Positions 23,133-36,439 are shown, counted from the first letter of the stretch. The stretch: DNA of 64,000 bases from Argentina anserina (GCF_933775445.1 NC_065872.1:23436001-23500000), one strand, 5' to 3'. The notes: generated from the sequence alone by a model not told the origin. Program-made: numbers and translations.

Positions 23133-25327
23133 TGATAGGAGCACAAAGTGTGACGTTCTTAATGCGTTTATGCCCTATTCTTCCTCTTTGTTACCTCTTA
23201 TTTAGTATGTTTTAGTTTCTTTTGTATGAATAATTGTTTAGGTAGAGCTTATATCAATTATAAGTGAATTGATGATGAAATCGTGCTAAGTGTTAATAAT
23301 CCTTGTTGAGATATGATTCCTTGTTCGAGTAGGATTCATCCTTTCGTATTTCTTTGTTTCTAATATACATATTCTTATTAAGAAATACAAATCCATGTTG
23401 GAGAAGGAAAGCAATCTTAGTTCCACAAGGAAAGAGAAGAAGAAACACTTAAAAGCCCAATCCATGCAAGAATGAAAATGCTGTCAAGATTTGTAGTTCA
23501 ACTTCGACGGGCTCCCCTGGATAACTCCGATTGCGTTAGAAGATGTACCTAATATGGATAAATAGGATTTTGAGTCTAGTTTCTGTAGGATTTGGAATCA
23601 AATCAATATCTTATTCCTACATGGAGATATGACCGAATCATTACTCGAAGGTCCAGTGAGCTCGACGGAATTATCTCAGCCATTGATTTGCTTTTGATCC
23701 AAGGGCTATGAGGGAAACTTGGGACTTTGTTCCTCCTGCATATAGAGCACAAATATGTATCAGAATGTCCATAAATCCCTGCACCAAAGAATGTCAAAGA
23801 AGGCATGCAACAAATTAAATGAGAAGAGACAAGAAAGTCAAAAAAGGCATGCAGCAAATTTAATGAGGAGAGGTAAGAAAAATCAAACATGGCTGCAACA
23901 ATTAAGACTTTTGCTGCCTCCCTAATTCAAAGGAAGAAATTTGTGCAAAAGAAATCAGCATTAAAGGAGGAAGAAGATATGCAATTAATGTAAAAGATAT
24001 GCAATCCTTATAGAAATCAGAATTCTGGCACTGCAGATCATCCAACTTTGACGAGCTCCCCTGGACAGCTCAGAATGATTGAGAAAGTGCATGATCTATG
24101 GATAAAAGCCACGGAAGTCTAGTTGAAATTTCCAGTTAGAATCATCTCAATATCTATTTTCTAGAGAAAGTTATGGCCACAACAAGGGACAAATGTCAGA
24201 TCTGCCGAATCTAGGAAACCTCAACCAATTTGGTTTCAACTTTGTGGACTTTGTGGCCATCCTCCCTTGGGTTTCTTCCTATATATATAGCACCTCATTT
24301 GCACATAAAATGATGATTAACCTTGCTCACAAGACTAGCCAAAGCTCTGCCTTAAACACTACTCATCATCCTCAAAGCCATTCAAGCGAAAACACCATCT
24401 TCCCTTCATTCCATTCGATCCAAAGCGCTACGCCTAGGATTGCCATTCAAGTTGAAGCCGTGCTGCCTTGTTTTGATACCTCTAAGGAGATTTACAAAGT
24501 GTAACTCGTTACTTCTTCACTTATGTTTTCGGTTTGGATTCTTTATGTGATGTTGTGTTTATGTTTTTGGCTAGTTCCGAATGTGTGGAATACTCTTATG
24601 TAGTTTACGATTTTGCAAGATGTTATAAAGTAGTTCTGATTTTATTTTCCATGATTTCTATGTAGATGTCGTGAGTTTATAATTCAATGATTTAATGATT
24701 CTCTTTCTTGTGCGTTAACTATATGTCATTCAAGGCGCTAAGTTAGTTTTGCATATAGGATTCTTAAGTGTTTTTGTTAACTTGTGAAAGTAAGTGACAT
24801 GCTTGACTTGTTAGTAATTACTAGGAATTAACCATGATCCGTTTGTTATCTAAGATGCGCTAAGTAATTAGATAAGAGATGAATCAATGAAGTGGTAAGA
24901 TTGAGAATGACATGTTACCTTGTAATTTCTAAGCACTAAGATAGGATTACCAGGCCATGTTTCGAGTTAGGGATGCGCTAAGTAACCTAGTTCGGCATTA
25001 GGTTGTTGTTTGTTCACTCAATACTTGTCCGTTAAGGCTCGGTGATTGCATAGGATGAGATTATGATTTTGAAGCTACTTGTGACGTTTTGTTTGGTGAT
25101 GTTTATATGTTGGTTAGTTGATCACATGTATATATTAGTTTAGGATTTATTTTTATGTTCTTGATCCGATCCTATATCAAATCTCTTAAACTCTTATGAA
25201 TTCGTGGTTAAATGTTTGTGATTCTTTACCCTGGTTGGATCCCCGGTTTGTGAACGATACCCTCTTGCTTTATACTACTAACGATGCTTACATGGTTAAT
25301 ATTGATCTCGAGTAATCGAACCGATCA
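23133..25327 (+). repeat. 5' LTR of the Athila-type element
   Basis: 2195 bp. A TATA-like box (CCTATATATATAGC, about 24279-24292) is followed by sequence with a 103-codon open frame (24193-24504). This frame also occurs in the other LTR and is not considered a gene. A short repeated motif GATGCGCTAAGTAA appears at about 24854 and 24981. Confidence 0.95.
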
Positions 25328-25329
25328 AA

Positions 25330-25350
25330 TGGCGCCGTTGCCGGGGATCC
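25330..25350 (+). other. Primer binding site, tRNA-Asp
   Basis: TGGCGCCGTTGCCGGGGATC starts two bases after the LTR and is complementary to the 3' end of plant tRNA-Asp, the usual primer of Athila and related Ty3 elements. Confidence 0.9.
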
Positions 25351-26091
25351 ATCTTTATGGATCTCTAATCTTTTAATTTCGAATGCACTGTTCATATTGT
25401 AAATTTGTATATGCTTTTTTTTGTAACATATAGTAAATATATCTTAGGTTGTTATTTTGGTGATTGAGTGAATGATTGTTATAGGTTGTAAATCTAACGG
25501 AATAGCTAAAGTCCCTTTTGTTAATATTAGCCTTAACCCCTCATGTTTTCTTCCAAAGTTTTTGCATGAGGTTGAGGGCGGCTTTTATTAACACTTGGAG
25601 ATTTGTCTAACACCCAAGTTTGAGTCCAGCTGAGTAAGGGGCACGCTCTTTTATTACCCTGGTGCATGGGACCAAAATTGGATCTCAGAGAACTATTGAC
25701 TGATATACATCTCGGTGATGGAGTCGATAGGGAGTTCGCTCTCCGTAGTTCAACAAATGAGTCCTACCATGTTCACTATCTCTAATTGAGCTATACGGCC
25801 TTCTGAAACAAAGACTTGATCTTGTGTCTAGACATCCATAATTAGGCCGCGCGTCCACCTCGGTTTACAACTTAGAATCAATCGATCATTCAATCATTGA
25901 AATAGCAAAAAGAACTTGTGAATTGTATGAACTTTGTAAATGTAGAGAACTAACTTTGTAACATGACAACATAGTTGTCGTGCCTCTTCCATAAGTGTGC
26001 TGCGTATATGACCAAGGAAGGGCACGATTCATGTCTTCATTTTGTATCCTTCAATGCTAACCCTTTAACTTTTGTATTACAGGAATTATGT
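25351..26091 (+). other. Athila-type element leader
   Basis: Non-coding leader between primer site and gag. A good splice-acceptor-like stretch (TTTTGTATTACAG, ending about 26082) lies just before the gag ATG at 26092, so the leader may be spliced. No donor was chosen with confidence. Confidence 0.5.
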
Positions 26092-27681
26092 ATGTCCGAA
26101 ATATCTAAGAGAACACAAGAGCTCAAAGATCGAATTCAAGCACTTCGAGATTTAAACAACTCTTTCACGAGTGGACCCTTAGATTTCGAATCATCTCCAA
26201 GCAATTCAATCTTGAACTCTTCACCTAGATCAGAAGAAGAGGAGGATCCTTTCTTTCCCTTCATCTTCAATTCAGAGACAGACACAATTGCGGACCGTGA
26301 TATAGTTCCTGTTGGTGCTCCAATGGCACTCAAGAATGCTTTCATCCCCACCACCCCTGAATCACCTTCATGCATTGCTTTCACTCCACCTAATGAAGCC
26401 GACTTCTCCATTCCGGTTCAATTGCTTGGGCAGCTGCCTAAGTATTCTGGTTCCTCAATGGAAGACCCTAATGTTCACCTTAGGGAGTTCTTGGACATTT
26501 GCAAGCTCCAATCGATTCATCATCTGTCTCAAGAAAGCTTGAGGTTGCTTTTATTTCCATTTACCCTTAAGGACGATGCTAAACGTTGGTTGTACTCTCT
26601 GCCTCCGGGAATCATCACCACATGGGATGAAATGACTAGGAAGTTCTTGAAACAATTCTTCCCTGCTCAACTCACGAAAAGACTAAGGAGGGAGATTCAG
26701 AACTTCACTCAAAAGGATGGTGATTCACTCTACGAGGCATGGGAGGAATTTCAAGAACTACAAAGAAAGTGCCCTCACCATGGTATTTCGTTGGATGACT
26801 TGGTGCAACTCTTCTATGAAGGACTCGACACCATTAACAAGAGTATGGTGGATTCGGCATGTGGCTGCACATTCATGAACAAGACCAGTCAAGAAGCTTA
26901 CACCTTGATTGATGACTTGGCAGACAACAATCGCCAATTTAGTTCTAAGGAAAAGAGAGGAAGCAAGAGCTGTGGAGTGTATGACGTTGATACAAGGAAT
27001 CAAATGGCTACTTTAGAAAGAAAGCTTGATGTTCTAGTCAAGGCATTCAATGGTTCGACCATCAACACTCAAGCGTGTGGCATTTGTTCATTCAAGGACC
27101 ACACCACCGAGAATTGTCCAAATGGTGCAATAACTGAAGAGGAGTTGAACTTCATGGGGCAACAAAGGCCTAGGTACGATCCTTACTCGAACACATACAA
27201 TCCTGGACTTAGAGACCATCCCAACTTTCGCTGGAACAACAATGCTCAACCGTCCAATGCTCAAGGTCAAGGACCTCGTCCTTCAGGTTTGTTTGTAAGG
27301 CCACAGGTACCTCACGGTTCTGTTCCCTTTAACTCTAACGTGCATGGTTCGAATAATGCATATGCACCTAACTATGATGAACTTTTGAAGTCCCTTGCTC
27401 AAGGGCAACAAAATTTAAACTCTGCTACTCAAGCTTTAGTTACAGGTCAACAAGCTCATTCTAAAGACATAACCAAGCTTAAGAAGCAGATGGGACAAGT
27501 GATCGACTTCATGGGCAAGATTCATGAAGGAGGTAAGTTGTCGAGCCAAACTGAGCCAAATCCTAACGTGAAGGCCATGATGACAAGAAGTGGGAGGATC
27601 TTGGATGCTCAATTCAGCAAAACAAGAAGGCCGTGCCTTCTAAAGGAAAAGAGGCCGAGAGTTTCAATGCTAATGACATAG
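26092..27681 (+). pseudogene. Athila-type gag
   Basis: The frame is open from 25975, but the likely start is the Met at 26092 (MSEISKRTQEL). The retrotransposon gag core is at residues about 100-260: QLLGQLPKYSGSSMEDPNVH, DDAKRWLYSLPPG, WDEMTRKFLKQFFP, GDSLYEAWEEFQELQRKCPH. A zinc-knuckle-like C-x2-C-x4-H-x4-C follows (CGICSFKDHTTENC, about 27076-27117), then an Asn/Gln/Pro-rich linker (to about 27500) and VKAMMTRSGRIL. The frame ends at 27681, while Gag-Pol continues in another frame from about 27633, so one frameshift separates it from protease. Confidence 0.88.
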
Positions 27682-28952
27682 AGAAGGACCCTGCCTCCTC
27701 TAAAGCTAATGATGTCGTGCTTGTTCCCACAAGTGATCATGACACGCATGACAAAGGTAAAGATCCTAACTCTAGTGGTTTAGTTTCAACTAATGCTCTT
27801 CCTCGTGTTCCTTTCCCCAATAGATTTGCAAAGCAAAAGAAGAATGACTATGATCAAGTCATGCTCGACATTTTCAAGAAGGTGGAAGTGAACATGCCTC
27901 TTATTGAATGCATACAACAGAATCCTAGGTATGCTAAGTTTTTGAAAGAATTGTGCACTAATAAGAGGATGACTCGAGAGAAGGAGGTTGTCACAATGAG
28001 TGAGACGGTTTCTGCCGTGCTCCAACGGAAGCTACCACCAAAGCTTAAGGATCCAGGGAGTTTTTCTATCCCTTGTACAATCGGAAACATGACATTTGAA
28101 AAGATAATGTTAGACTTAGGTGCATCAATCAATGTAATGCCTTACTATATTTATGAGGATCTAGGTCTAGGTGATTTGAAACGAGATAATGTTGTGATTC
28201 GATTGGCAGATTGTTCCAACAAAGTCCCTTTGGGCTATGTTGAAGATGTTCTTGTGCAGGTTTCGAGCTTGATATTCCCTGCGGACTTCTATGTCCTTGA
28301 CATGGAGCCAACTGAAGCAGATGACAAGGAGGTCCCTATTCTATTGGGGCGTCCCTTTATGAGGACTGCAAGAACGAAGATTGATGTGTTTAGTGGATCA
28401 CTCACCTTTGAGTTCGGCGGTGAAGTGATTAGCTTCAACATCTTTGAAGTCATGAGGTATCCCCTTTCGGAATTAAGTGATTGTTTTTTAGTTGACATTC
28501 TTGATTCCCTTGCAGATAACTATCTAGATACCTTGGCACATGACGAGTTGGTACTCACCATTGCCCAAGCGGCTGGATTTGCAAGTGATGGCTCCAATGT
28601 TTCTGAGTTGGAAGCCAATGATGTCGTGCCATCATTTGTACTAGAGAATGTGGCCTCTTTTGAGTTTTCGCCACGTGAGGTAAGTTATGTCTCTCCTAGT
28701 CCAATTCTCTTAACCACTAATAAGAATCTTCCTTCTGTGGTGCAAGCCCCAAAGCTTGATCATAAGGTTCTTCCGGACCACTTGAAGTATGCATTTTTGG
28801 GAGATGAGGACACATTACCAGTGATCATTTCATCTGCACTCAACATGGAACAAAATGAGAGATTGATTGAGGTTTTGAAAAAGCACAAGACGGCCATAGA
28901 ATGGACCCTAGCCGACATCAAGGGAATCAGCCCTACAATGTGTGTGCATTGA
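27633..28952 (+). pseudogene. Athila-type protease and start of RT
   Basis: After a linker, the segment CTNKRMTREKEVVTMSETVS and PCTIGNMTFEKIMLDLGASI contains the protease active site DLGAS (28113-28127). VPILLGRPFMRTARTKIDVF and LTFEFGGEVISFNIFE follow. The C-terminal part (LPDHLKYAFLG, LIEVLKKHKTAIEWTLADIK, GISPTMCVH) begins the RT region and is cut by an in-frame TGA at 28950-28952. The same frame continues beyond the stop into 29013-31178. Confidence 0.88.
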
Positions 28953-31178
28953 ATTTTACTTGAAGATGGTGCCAAACCGACTAAGGAGGGTCAAAGACGT
29001 CTTCACCCACCAATGATGCAAGTTGTCAAGGACAAGATCACTAAGTTACATGATTGTGGTATCATCTACCCTATTTCGGATAGTAGGTGGATCTCTCACA
29101 TTCAAGTTGTGCCGAAGAAGTCCGGAATCACGGTGGTAAAGAACAAAGATAATGAGTTAGTGCCTCAAAGGACGGTGACTGGTCACCGTGTGTGTATCGA
29201 CTATAGAAAGCTCAACGCCACAACAAGGAAGGATCACATGCCGTTGCCATTCATTGATCAAATGCTTGAGAGGTTGGCGGGTCATTCTTTCTATTGTTTC
29301 CTTGATGGATATAGTGGATACAATCAGATTAGTGTTGCGGAGGAAGATCAAGAAAAGACGACATTCACATGCCCTTTTGGTACGTTTGCGTATCGTCGCA
29401 TGCCTTTTGGTTTATGCAACGCTCCAGGTACGTTTCAACGTTGCATGTATCACATTTTCTCTGAGTATATTGGTTCTAAAATTGAAGTTTTCATGGATGA
29501 TTTCTCTGTTTATGGTGAAAATTTCGATGCATGTTTAGAGAATGTGGAACTTGTGCTTAAACGTTGTGAAGAAACTAACTTGGTTTTGAATTGGGAAAAA
29601 TGTCATTTCATGGTTACACAAGGCATTGTCTTAGGCCATATTGTTTCATCTAGAGGAATTGAGGTTGATAAGTCTAAAATAGATCTTGTGCGTCACTTAC
29701 CCCTTCCCACAAATGTGAGGGATGTTCGATCGTTTCTTGGACATGCAGGTTTCTATCGTAGGTTTATCAAGGACTTTTCCAAGATTGTGAGACCATTAAG
29801 TTCATTGCTTCAAAAGGACATTCCCTTTCACTTTGATGATGATTGCAAGCTTGCATTCGAGACTTTGAAGAAGCTCTTAACTTCGGCACCAATCATGGCA
29901 CCGCCGGATTGGTCCTTGCCATTTGAGTTGATGTGTGATGCCTCCGACCATGCAGTTGGAGCCGTGCTAGGGCAGAGGAAGGATAAGCAGCCCTATGCCA
30001 TCTATTATGCCTCACGAACGCTCAATGATGCTCAACAAAACTACACCACAACTGAAAAAGAACTTCTTGCCGTGATCTTTGCTCTAGATAAGTTTCGTTC
30101 TTACTTACTTCAATCCAAAGTTATTGTTTACACTGACCATGCAGCTTTGAAGTACTTAATGACGAAGAAGGATGCCAAACCAAGATTGATTCGATGGATT
30201 CTCTTACTCCAAGAGTTCGATCTCGAGATCAAGGACAAGAAGGGCAGTGACAATGTTGTGGCGGATCATTTGAGTCGTTTGGTGAGAGATGCCGAGCACT
30301 TGGCTATCCAAGAGAGTTTCCCAGATGAGAAACTCTTTCGAGTTGAGGTAAGTGAGCCATGGTATGCAGATATTGTGAATTATCTAGTTTCTAAGCAATT
30401 TCCGAATACTTTATCGCATGCTCAAAAGAATAGACTCAAGGCATTAGCTAAGTATTATGTTTGGGATGAACCATACTTGTGGAAACATTGTGTTGATCAA
30501 ATCATTAGGAGGTGTGTCCCTGAATCTGAACATCATTTTATACTTACTTTTTGCCATTCTGAATCTTGTGGAGGACACTTTGGTTCACGTAGGACTGCTC
30601 TTAAGGTGTTGGAATGTGGTTTCTTTTGGCCTACGATCTTTAAAGATGCATACCCGTTTTGCATGACTTGTGATAGATGCCAACGCATGGGAAACATAGG
30701 TTCTAGAGATCAAATGCCGATGCATCCTATCTTGACTGTTGAACTATTTGATTGTTGGGGTATCGATTTCATGGGACCTTTTCCAAACTCTAATGGTTTC
30801 TTGTACATACTCGTTTGTGTTGATTATGTTTCGAAATGGGTGGAAGCAAATGATTCTCGAGTTGTTGCAGATTTCCTTCGTTCTAACATTTTCTCTAGGT
30901 TTGGTATGCCAAGAGTAATTATTAGTGATGGAGGATCTCATTTTTGCAACCGGACCATTGAGGCGTTCTTGAGGAAGTATGGTATCAAGCATAAGGTTGC
31001 TACGCCTTATCACCCCCAAACAAGTGGACAAGTTGAGCTTTCTAATCGAGAGATCAAGATAATTTTAGAGAAATCAGTTGGACCATCACACAAAGTTGGT
31101 CTCAAAGATTGGATGATGCTCTTTGGGCTTATAGAACCGCATACAAGACTCCTCTTGGAATGTCACCGTTTCGATTAG
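28953..31178 (+). pseudogene. Athila-type RT, RNase H and integrase
   Basis: In the same frame as the preceding segment beyond the TGA. RT has [57 protein letters not shown] and an intact catalytic box FMDD (29490-29501). RNase H begins about 29930 ([18 protein letters not shown]) and includes [31 protein letters not shown] and [11 protein letters not shown]. Integrase has the H-x3-H...C-x2-C zinc site ([27 protein letters not shown]) and the core acidic residues in [19 protein letters not shown] and [10 protein letters not shown]. The frame is lost near 31090, where the C-terminal part moves to 31109-31573. Confidence 0.93.
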
Positions 31179-31573
31179 TTTATGGCAAGGCATGCCATCT
31201 ACCAGTGGAGCTTGAGCATCGTGCATGGTGGGTTGTGAAGAATCTTAACATGGACATTGACGAGGCCGAATTGCATAGGAAATTGCAATTGCATGAGCTT
31301 GAAGATATTCGAAATGAGGCCTATGATTCGGCTATGATTTACAAGGAGAAGACCAAATCGTTCCATGACCGTATGATTAGGAAGAAAAACTTTGTCGTTG
31401 GGCAGAAAGTTCTTTTGTTTCATTCTCGACTTAAGTTGTTTCCGGGCAAGCTTCGTTCAAGGTGGCTTGGCCCATTTGTTATTACTCACATTTTTCCTTC
31501 TGGTGCTATTAGGATTAAGAGTGCAGTAAATAGAAAGGAATTTCAGGTCAATGGACATCGCTTGAAGCCATAG
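31109..31573 (+). pseudogene. Athila-type integrase C-terminal part, shifted frame
   Basis: Continues integrase after a single frame change: [88 protein letters not shown]. The overlap with the upstream frame (31109-31178) shows where one nucleotide has been gained or lost. Confidence 0.9.
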
Positions 31574-33369
31574 TATGAGAACTTTGTGGAGCATAACGTG
31601 GAGGAGACTTCTCTCCTTGAACCTACGGCAAGCAAGTGAAATTCTGGAGATAGTCTAGGCTTTGGACTATAAATTTAAGCCAATGAAGGAGCCATCAATG
31701 AGTGTTTGCATTTTCTTATCCCTTATCTCTTTTTAATTTTCATTGCTTATCATATTGTACATTGAGGGCAATGTAAGTTTTAAGTGTGGGGTGGGGTATA
31801 CATCATTCGGTGTATTTGTTGCTTTGATTTTTATTTTGTTGTTTTGATTTTGTCTTGAGTCTTAGGTATGCCTTTAACTGTCTATGATGAGTTGATATTT
31901 GAATTTATGGTTGATAGATGATCACAATATTGAATTGAACTTAATTGCTATTTGATGGTTAATCGATGTGTAGAGATTGTACGAACATGTAACAGATGAG
32001 GATTTTGAAACTTAGGTACAGAATGAGCATGTTCCGTACTTGTTTGAATTCATCTAACCTTTGTGAATTTCGAGCCATATATGTGCCTTTCTTTGGAGAG
32101 TTTAATCTATCGTTTATTGGCTATATAATCTCATTACATCTATTTTGATCAATTCATATGCCATAAAATTACAATGAACTAGAGAATGCTAGAACTTACT
32201 TTGTGAAACTTTCAAAACTTTTATCATAATATACTCTGATTTTGAAAAGGATTGTTGGATCTTTTTTAGGATTCCACCACTTAAACCAAAAAGCCGTATG
32301 CCTTATTTGAGCCCTACTTGGGACACCTTAGTATTAACCCATTTGAGCTTACGTTAAACATTTTCTTTCATCACCAACATGTTAATATCCTTGCTTAGTA
32401 TAGTTATATCTCTACCTTGTTCTCGAGGCTTGACAGAGCCAATTCTTGGTGTTACTATGGAGTGATAATTCGATTCAAGTGTGGGGTTATACTATATATT
32501 TGTGCCGTATGAAAAGGGTGAAGAGAATGAAAAAAAAATAGAAAGAAGTCGTGAGAAGAAAAAGAGAAAAATACATGAACATGGCTTGAAAGAACAAATA
32601 TATATAAAGAAGTTACGGCATAGCTATGTTTGATGTGAATTTGGAGTTGTGATGTATTTGTTGAAGGCTCAATAATGTTGTACTTTAGCCTTTGTTCGTT
32701 TTCACAATGTTTAGGGTGAAGAATAGGTCCAACATGATAAAATTGGCCATTGTTTTATGGAGTATGGCGACATAAGGTGGATGATTTTTGCTCTGCTAAG
32801 TCTTGAGAATGACCTTTGTGATTCCTTTTACCTGAAAAATGATATCCTTACCGAGCCTAAGCCTACCTTTTATAAAGATCCGCATGATTCTTAAAATGAG
32901 TAGCTCTTGATTTGTGGAGTTTGTTTCATGAGTAAGCATATGGTTTGGGTTCATTTGTGCATATGATTGGTATCTTTCATGAGGTTTTCGAATTCACTAT
33001 GTGTTCATAACTCTTATGTGTGAAAAGCTTTTAAGCATATGTCATGTTCTTGAGAGAAAATATTTGGAGTGAATATCCCTTGTGAGTTGAATTTGAACTT
33101 GTTTTGAACATGTTGAGCTTACAATCACCTATGTTTCTGCTATGTCTTACTTGTTATGCAAGATTTCATGTTTATTAACCATTGAATTCATTCTATCTAT
33201 TTCGATTAAGTGTTATTCTTGATGCTATGAGTTTGAAGATCTCTGAGACAGAATGTTGAAGGCATTATAGTTGAGTCATTAGTTTAGTTGTATTGATTTT
33301 TGTTTTATGTTTTTGTTTCCCTTTTCTAGTGTTTGCTAAGGGACTAGCAAAGCTTAAGTATGAGGTTGT
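31574..33369 (+). other. Athila-type 3' internal region without an envelope-like frame
   Basis: About 1.8 kb with no reading frame of note. It includes AAGTGTGGGG at about 31779 and 32479, which look like extra polypurine tracts. The tract next to the 3' LTR, AAGTATGAGG (about 33356-33365), is a degraded form of the same motif. Confidence 0.6.
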
Positions 33370-35565
33370 TGATAGTAGTACAAAGTGTGACGTTCTTAAT
33401 GCGTTTATGCCCTATTCTTACTCGTTGTTACCTCTTATTTAGTATGTTTTAGTTTCTTTTGTATGAATAATTGTTTAGGTAGAGCTTATATCAATTATAA
33501 GTGAATTGATGATGAAATCGTGCTAAGTGTTAATAATCCTTGTTGAGATATGATTCCTTGTTCGAGTAGGATTCATCCTTTCGTATTTCTTTGTTTCTAA
33601 TATACTTATTCTTATTAGGAAATACAAATCCATGTTGGAGAAGGAAATAAATCCTAGTTCCACAAGGAAAGAGAAGAAGAGACACTTAAAATCCCAATCC
33701 ATGCAAGAATGAAGATGCTGTCAAGATTTGTAGTTCAACTTCGACGGGCTCCCCTGGATAGCTCCGATTGCGTTAGAAGCCGTACCTTATATGGATAAAA
33801 AGGATTTTGAGTCTAGTTTCTGTAGGATTTGGAATCAAATCAATATATTATTCCTACAAGGAGATATGACCGAATCATTACTCGAAGGTCCAGTGAGCTC
33901 GACGGAATTATCTCAGCCATTGATTTGCTTTTGATCCAAGGGCTATGAGGGAAACTTGGGACTTTGTTCCTCCTGCATATAGAGCAAAAATATGTATCAG
34001 AATGTCCATAAATCCCTGCACCAAATAATGTCAAAGAAGGCATGCAGCAAATTAAATGAGAAGAGGCAAGAAAGTCAAAGAAGACATGCAGCAAATTTAA
34101 TGAGGAGAGGTAAGAAAAATCAAACATGGATGCAACAATTAAGACTTTTGCTGCCTTCCTAATTCAAAGGAAGAAATTTGTGCAAAAGAAATCAGCATTA
34201 AAGGAGGAAGAAGATATGCAATTAATGCAAAAGATATGCAATCCTTATAGAAATCAGAATTCTGGCACTGCAGATCATCCAACTTTGACGAGCTCCCCTG
34301 AAAAGCTCAGAATGACTGAGAAAGTGCATGATATATGGATGAAAAGCCACGGAAGTCTAGTTGAAATTTCCAGTTGGAATCATCTCAATATCTATTTTCT
34401 AGAGAAAGTTATGGCCACAACAAGGGACAAAGGTCAGATCTGCCGAATCTAGGAAACCTCAACCAATTTGGTTTCAACTTTGTGGACTTTGTGGCCATCC
34501 TCCCTTGGGTTTCTTCCTCTATATATAGCACCTCATTTGCACATAAAATGATGATCAACCTTGCTCACAAGTCTAGCCAAAGCTCTGCCTTAAACACTAC
34601 TCATCATCCTCAAAGCCATTCAAGCAAAAACACCATCTTCCCTTCATTCCATTCGATCCAAAGCGCTACGCCTAGGATTGCCATTCAAGTTGAAGCCGTG
34701 CTGCCTTGTTTTGATACCTCTAAGGAGATTTACAAAGTGTAACTCGTTACTTCTTCACTTATGTTTTCGGTTTGGATTCTTTATGTGATGTTGTGTTTAT
34801 GTTTTTGGCTAGTTCCGAATTTGTGGAATACTCTTATGTAGTTTACGATTTTGCAAGATGTTATAAAGTAGTTCTGATTTTGTTTTCTATGATTTCTATG
34901 TAGATGTCGTGAGTTTATGATTCAATGATTTAATGATTCTTTTTCTTGTGCGTTAACTATATGTGATTCAAGGCGCTAAGTTAGTTTTGCATATAGGATT
35001 CTTAAGTGTTTTTGTTAACTTGTGAAAGTAAGTGGCATGCTTGACTTGTTAGTAATCACTAGGAATTAACCATGATCCGTTTGTTATCTAAGATGCGCTA
35101 AGTAATTAGATAAGAGATGAATCAATGAAGTGGTAAGATTGAGAATGACATGTTACCTTGTAATTTCTAAGCGCTAAGATAGGATTACCAGGCCATGTTT
35201 CGAGTTAGGGATGCTCTAAGTAACCTAGTTCGGCATTAGGTTGTTGTTTGTTCACTCAATACTTGTCTGCTAAGGCTCGGTGATTGCATAGGATGAGATT
35301 ATGATTTTGAAGCTACTTGTGACATTTTGTTTGGTGATGTTTATGTGTTTGTTGGTTGATCACATGTATATATTAGTTTAGGATTTATTTTTATGTTCTT
35401 GATCCGATCCTATATCAAATCTCTTAAACTCTTATGAATTCGTGGTTAAATGTTTGTGATTCTTTACCCTGGTTGGATCCCCGGTTTGTGAACGATACCC
35501 TCTTGCTTTATACTACTAACGATGCTTACAAGGTTAATATTGATCTCGAGTAATCGAACCGATCA
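33370..35565 (+). repeat. 3' LTR of the Athila-type element
   Basis: 2196 bp, collinear with the 5' LTR over its whole length. It contains the same TATA region (about 34520) and the same non-genic open frame (34374-34742). Right boundary is fixed by the return of copia RT sequence at 35566. Confidence 0.95.
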
Positions 35566-35570
35566 CTGCT

Positions 35571-36334
35571 TCAATAAATCCTTCTGGTTGTTTCATGTAG
35601 ATCACTTTATCAAGCTCTCCATTTAAGAAGGCTGTCTTGACATCCATCTGGTGAAGCTCCATATCATAGTGTGCAACTAATGCCATAATAATCCTAAAAG
35701 AATCTTTACAAGAAACTTGAGAAAAAGTCTCAGTGTAGTCTATGCCTTCTTTCTGCGTAAATCCTTTTGCAACTAACCTTGCCTTGCGTCTTTCAGTGTT
35801 TCTTGTTGCATCTTTCTTGGTTTTGTAAACCCACTTGCAGCCAATTACTTTTTGACTTGGATCAGCTTCAACTAATTCCCAAACTTCATTTTTGTCCATT
35901 GACTCAATTTCAGATTTCATAGCTTCTTGCCACTTCTCTGACTCAACACATTCTGTAGCTTGAACAAAATTTGTGGGATCATTGTCATTTGCACAATCTT
36001 CTACTACATCTGCCTCAGTTAGATAACTGACAATGTAAGGACAATTCCCCCCCCCCCCAAATTTTGCTTTTCTAGCTCTTTCGGATCTTCTAAGCGTAGG
36101 ATTTTGAGGAAGAGCTGGAATTGGATTATTTTGAGGTTGTGGAATTAGATTAGGTTCTGCTATAGGTGCCACTGCAGCAATGGGAGGATTCTGAACAACT
36201 ATATTGTTTTCTGGATTGTCAATTTGCATTCCTTGATCAATTTCATGATCATCTGCATCTTGATTTTCTCTAATGATGTCATATGATAATTCATTATCTA
36301 AAGGTAATGTATTTGCAAAATCCTCATCCATCAC
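35571..36334 (-). pseudogene. Copia Pol linker and first half of RT
   Basis: Minus-strand frame beginning with an acidic and Pro-rich linker (NNPIPALPQNPTLRRSERAR). It then has SEKWQEAMKSEIESMDKNEV, GCKWVYKTKKDA, KARLVAKGFTQKEGIDYTET, MDVKTAFLNGEL and IYMKQPEGFIEA, where the Athila element interrupts. The continuation is at 23132 downwards. A run of ten or more C (about 36048-36058) lies inside the coding frame and reads as Gly codons. It could be a slippage or assembly hotspot. Confidence 0.92.
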
Positions 36335-36439
36335 AAGTTCTTCAAAATCTGAGGATAAATCCTCATAAATTGTATTGTGAATTTTCTCATTTATGAATTT
36401 TACTTGATGAGTTTCAAAAAATTCTGGGTGAGTGTTTAG

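Larger units (their letters stand above)
23133..35565 (+). mobile_element. Ty3/gypsy Athila-type LTR retrotransposon inside copia RT
   Basis: LTRs of 2195 and 2196 bp (23133-25327, 33370-35565) begin TGATAG and end GATCA. Flanking five bases are CTACT (23128-23132) and CTGCT (35566-35570), one mismatch. Keeping a single CTGCT puts the two halves of the copia RT back in frame, which confirms both ends. A tRNA-Asp primer site follows the 5' LTR. Gag, protease, RT, RNase H and integrase occur in that order, with a single RNase H. Long LTRs, the Asp primer and the non-coding 1.8 kb after integrase (where many Athila elements have an envelope-like frame) fit the Athila branch. It is 12,433 bp long. 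By eye about 58 LTR differences (about 2.6%). Confidence 0.95.

Noticed and set aside
23133..23160. Athila LTR starting at TGTGACG (23149)
   Set aside because: Both LTRs match further left to TGATAG, and only that start gives a 5-bp target duplication and restores the copia frame.
24193..24504. 103-codon frame in the Athila LTR, repeated at 34374-34742
   Set aside because: Present twice only because the LTRs are duplicates; it overlaps the TATA and transcription start region and has no recognisable domain.
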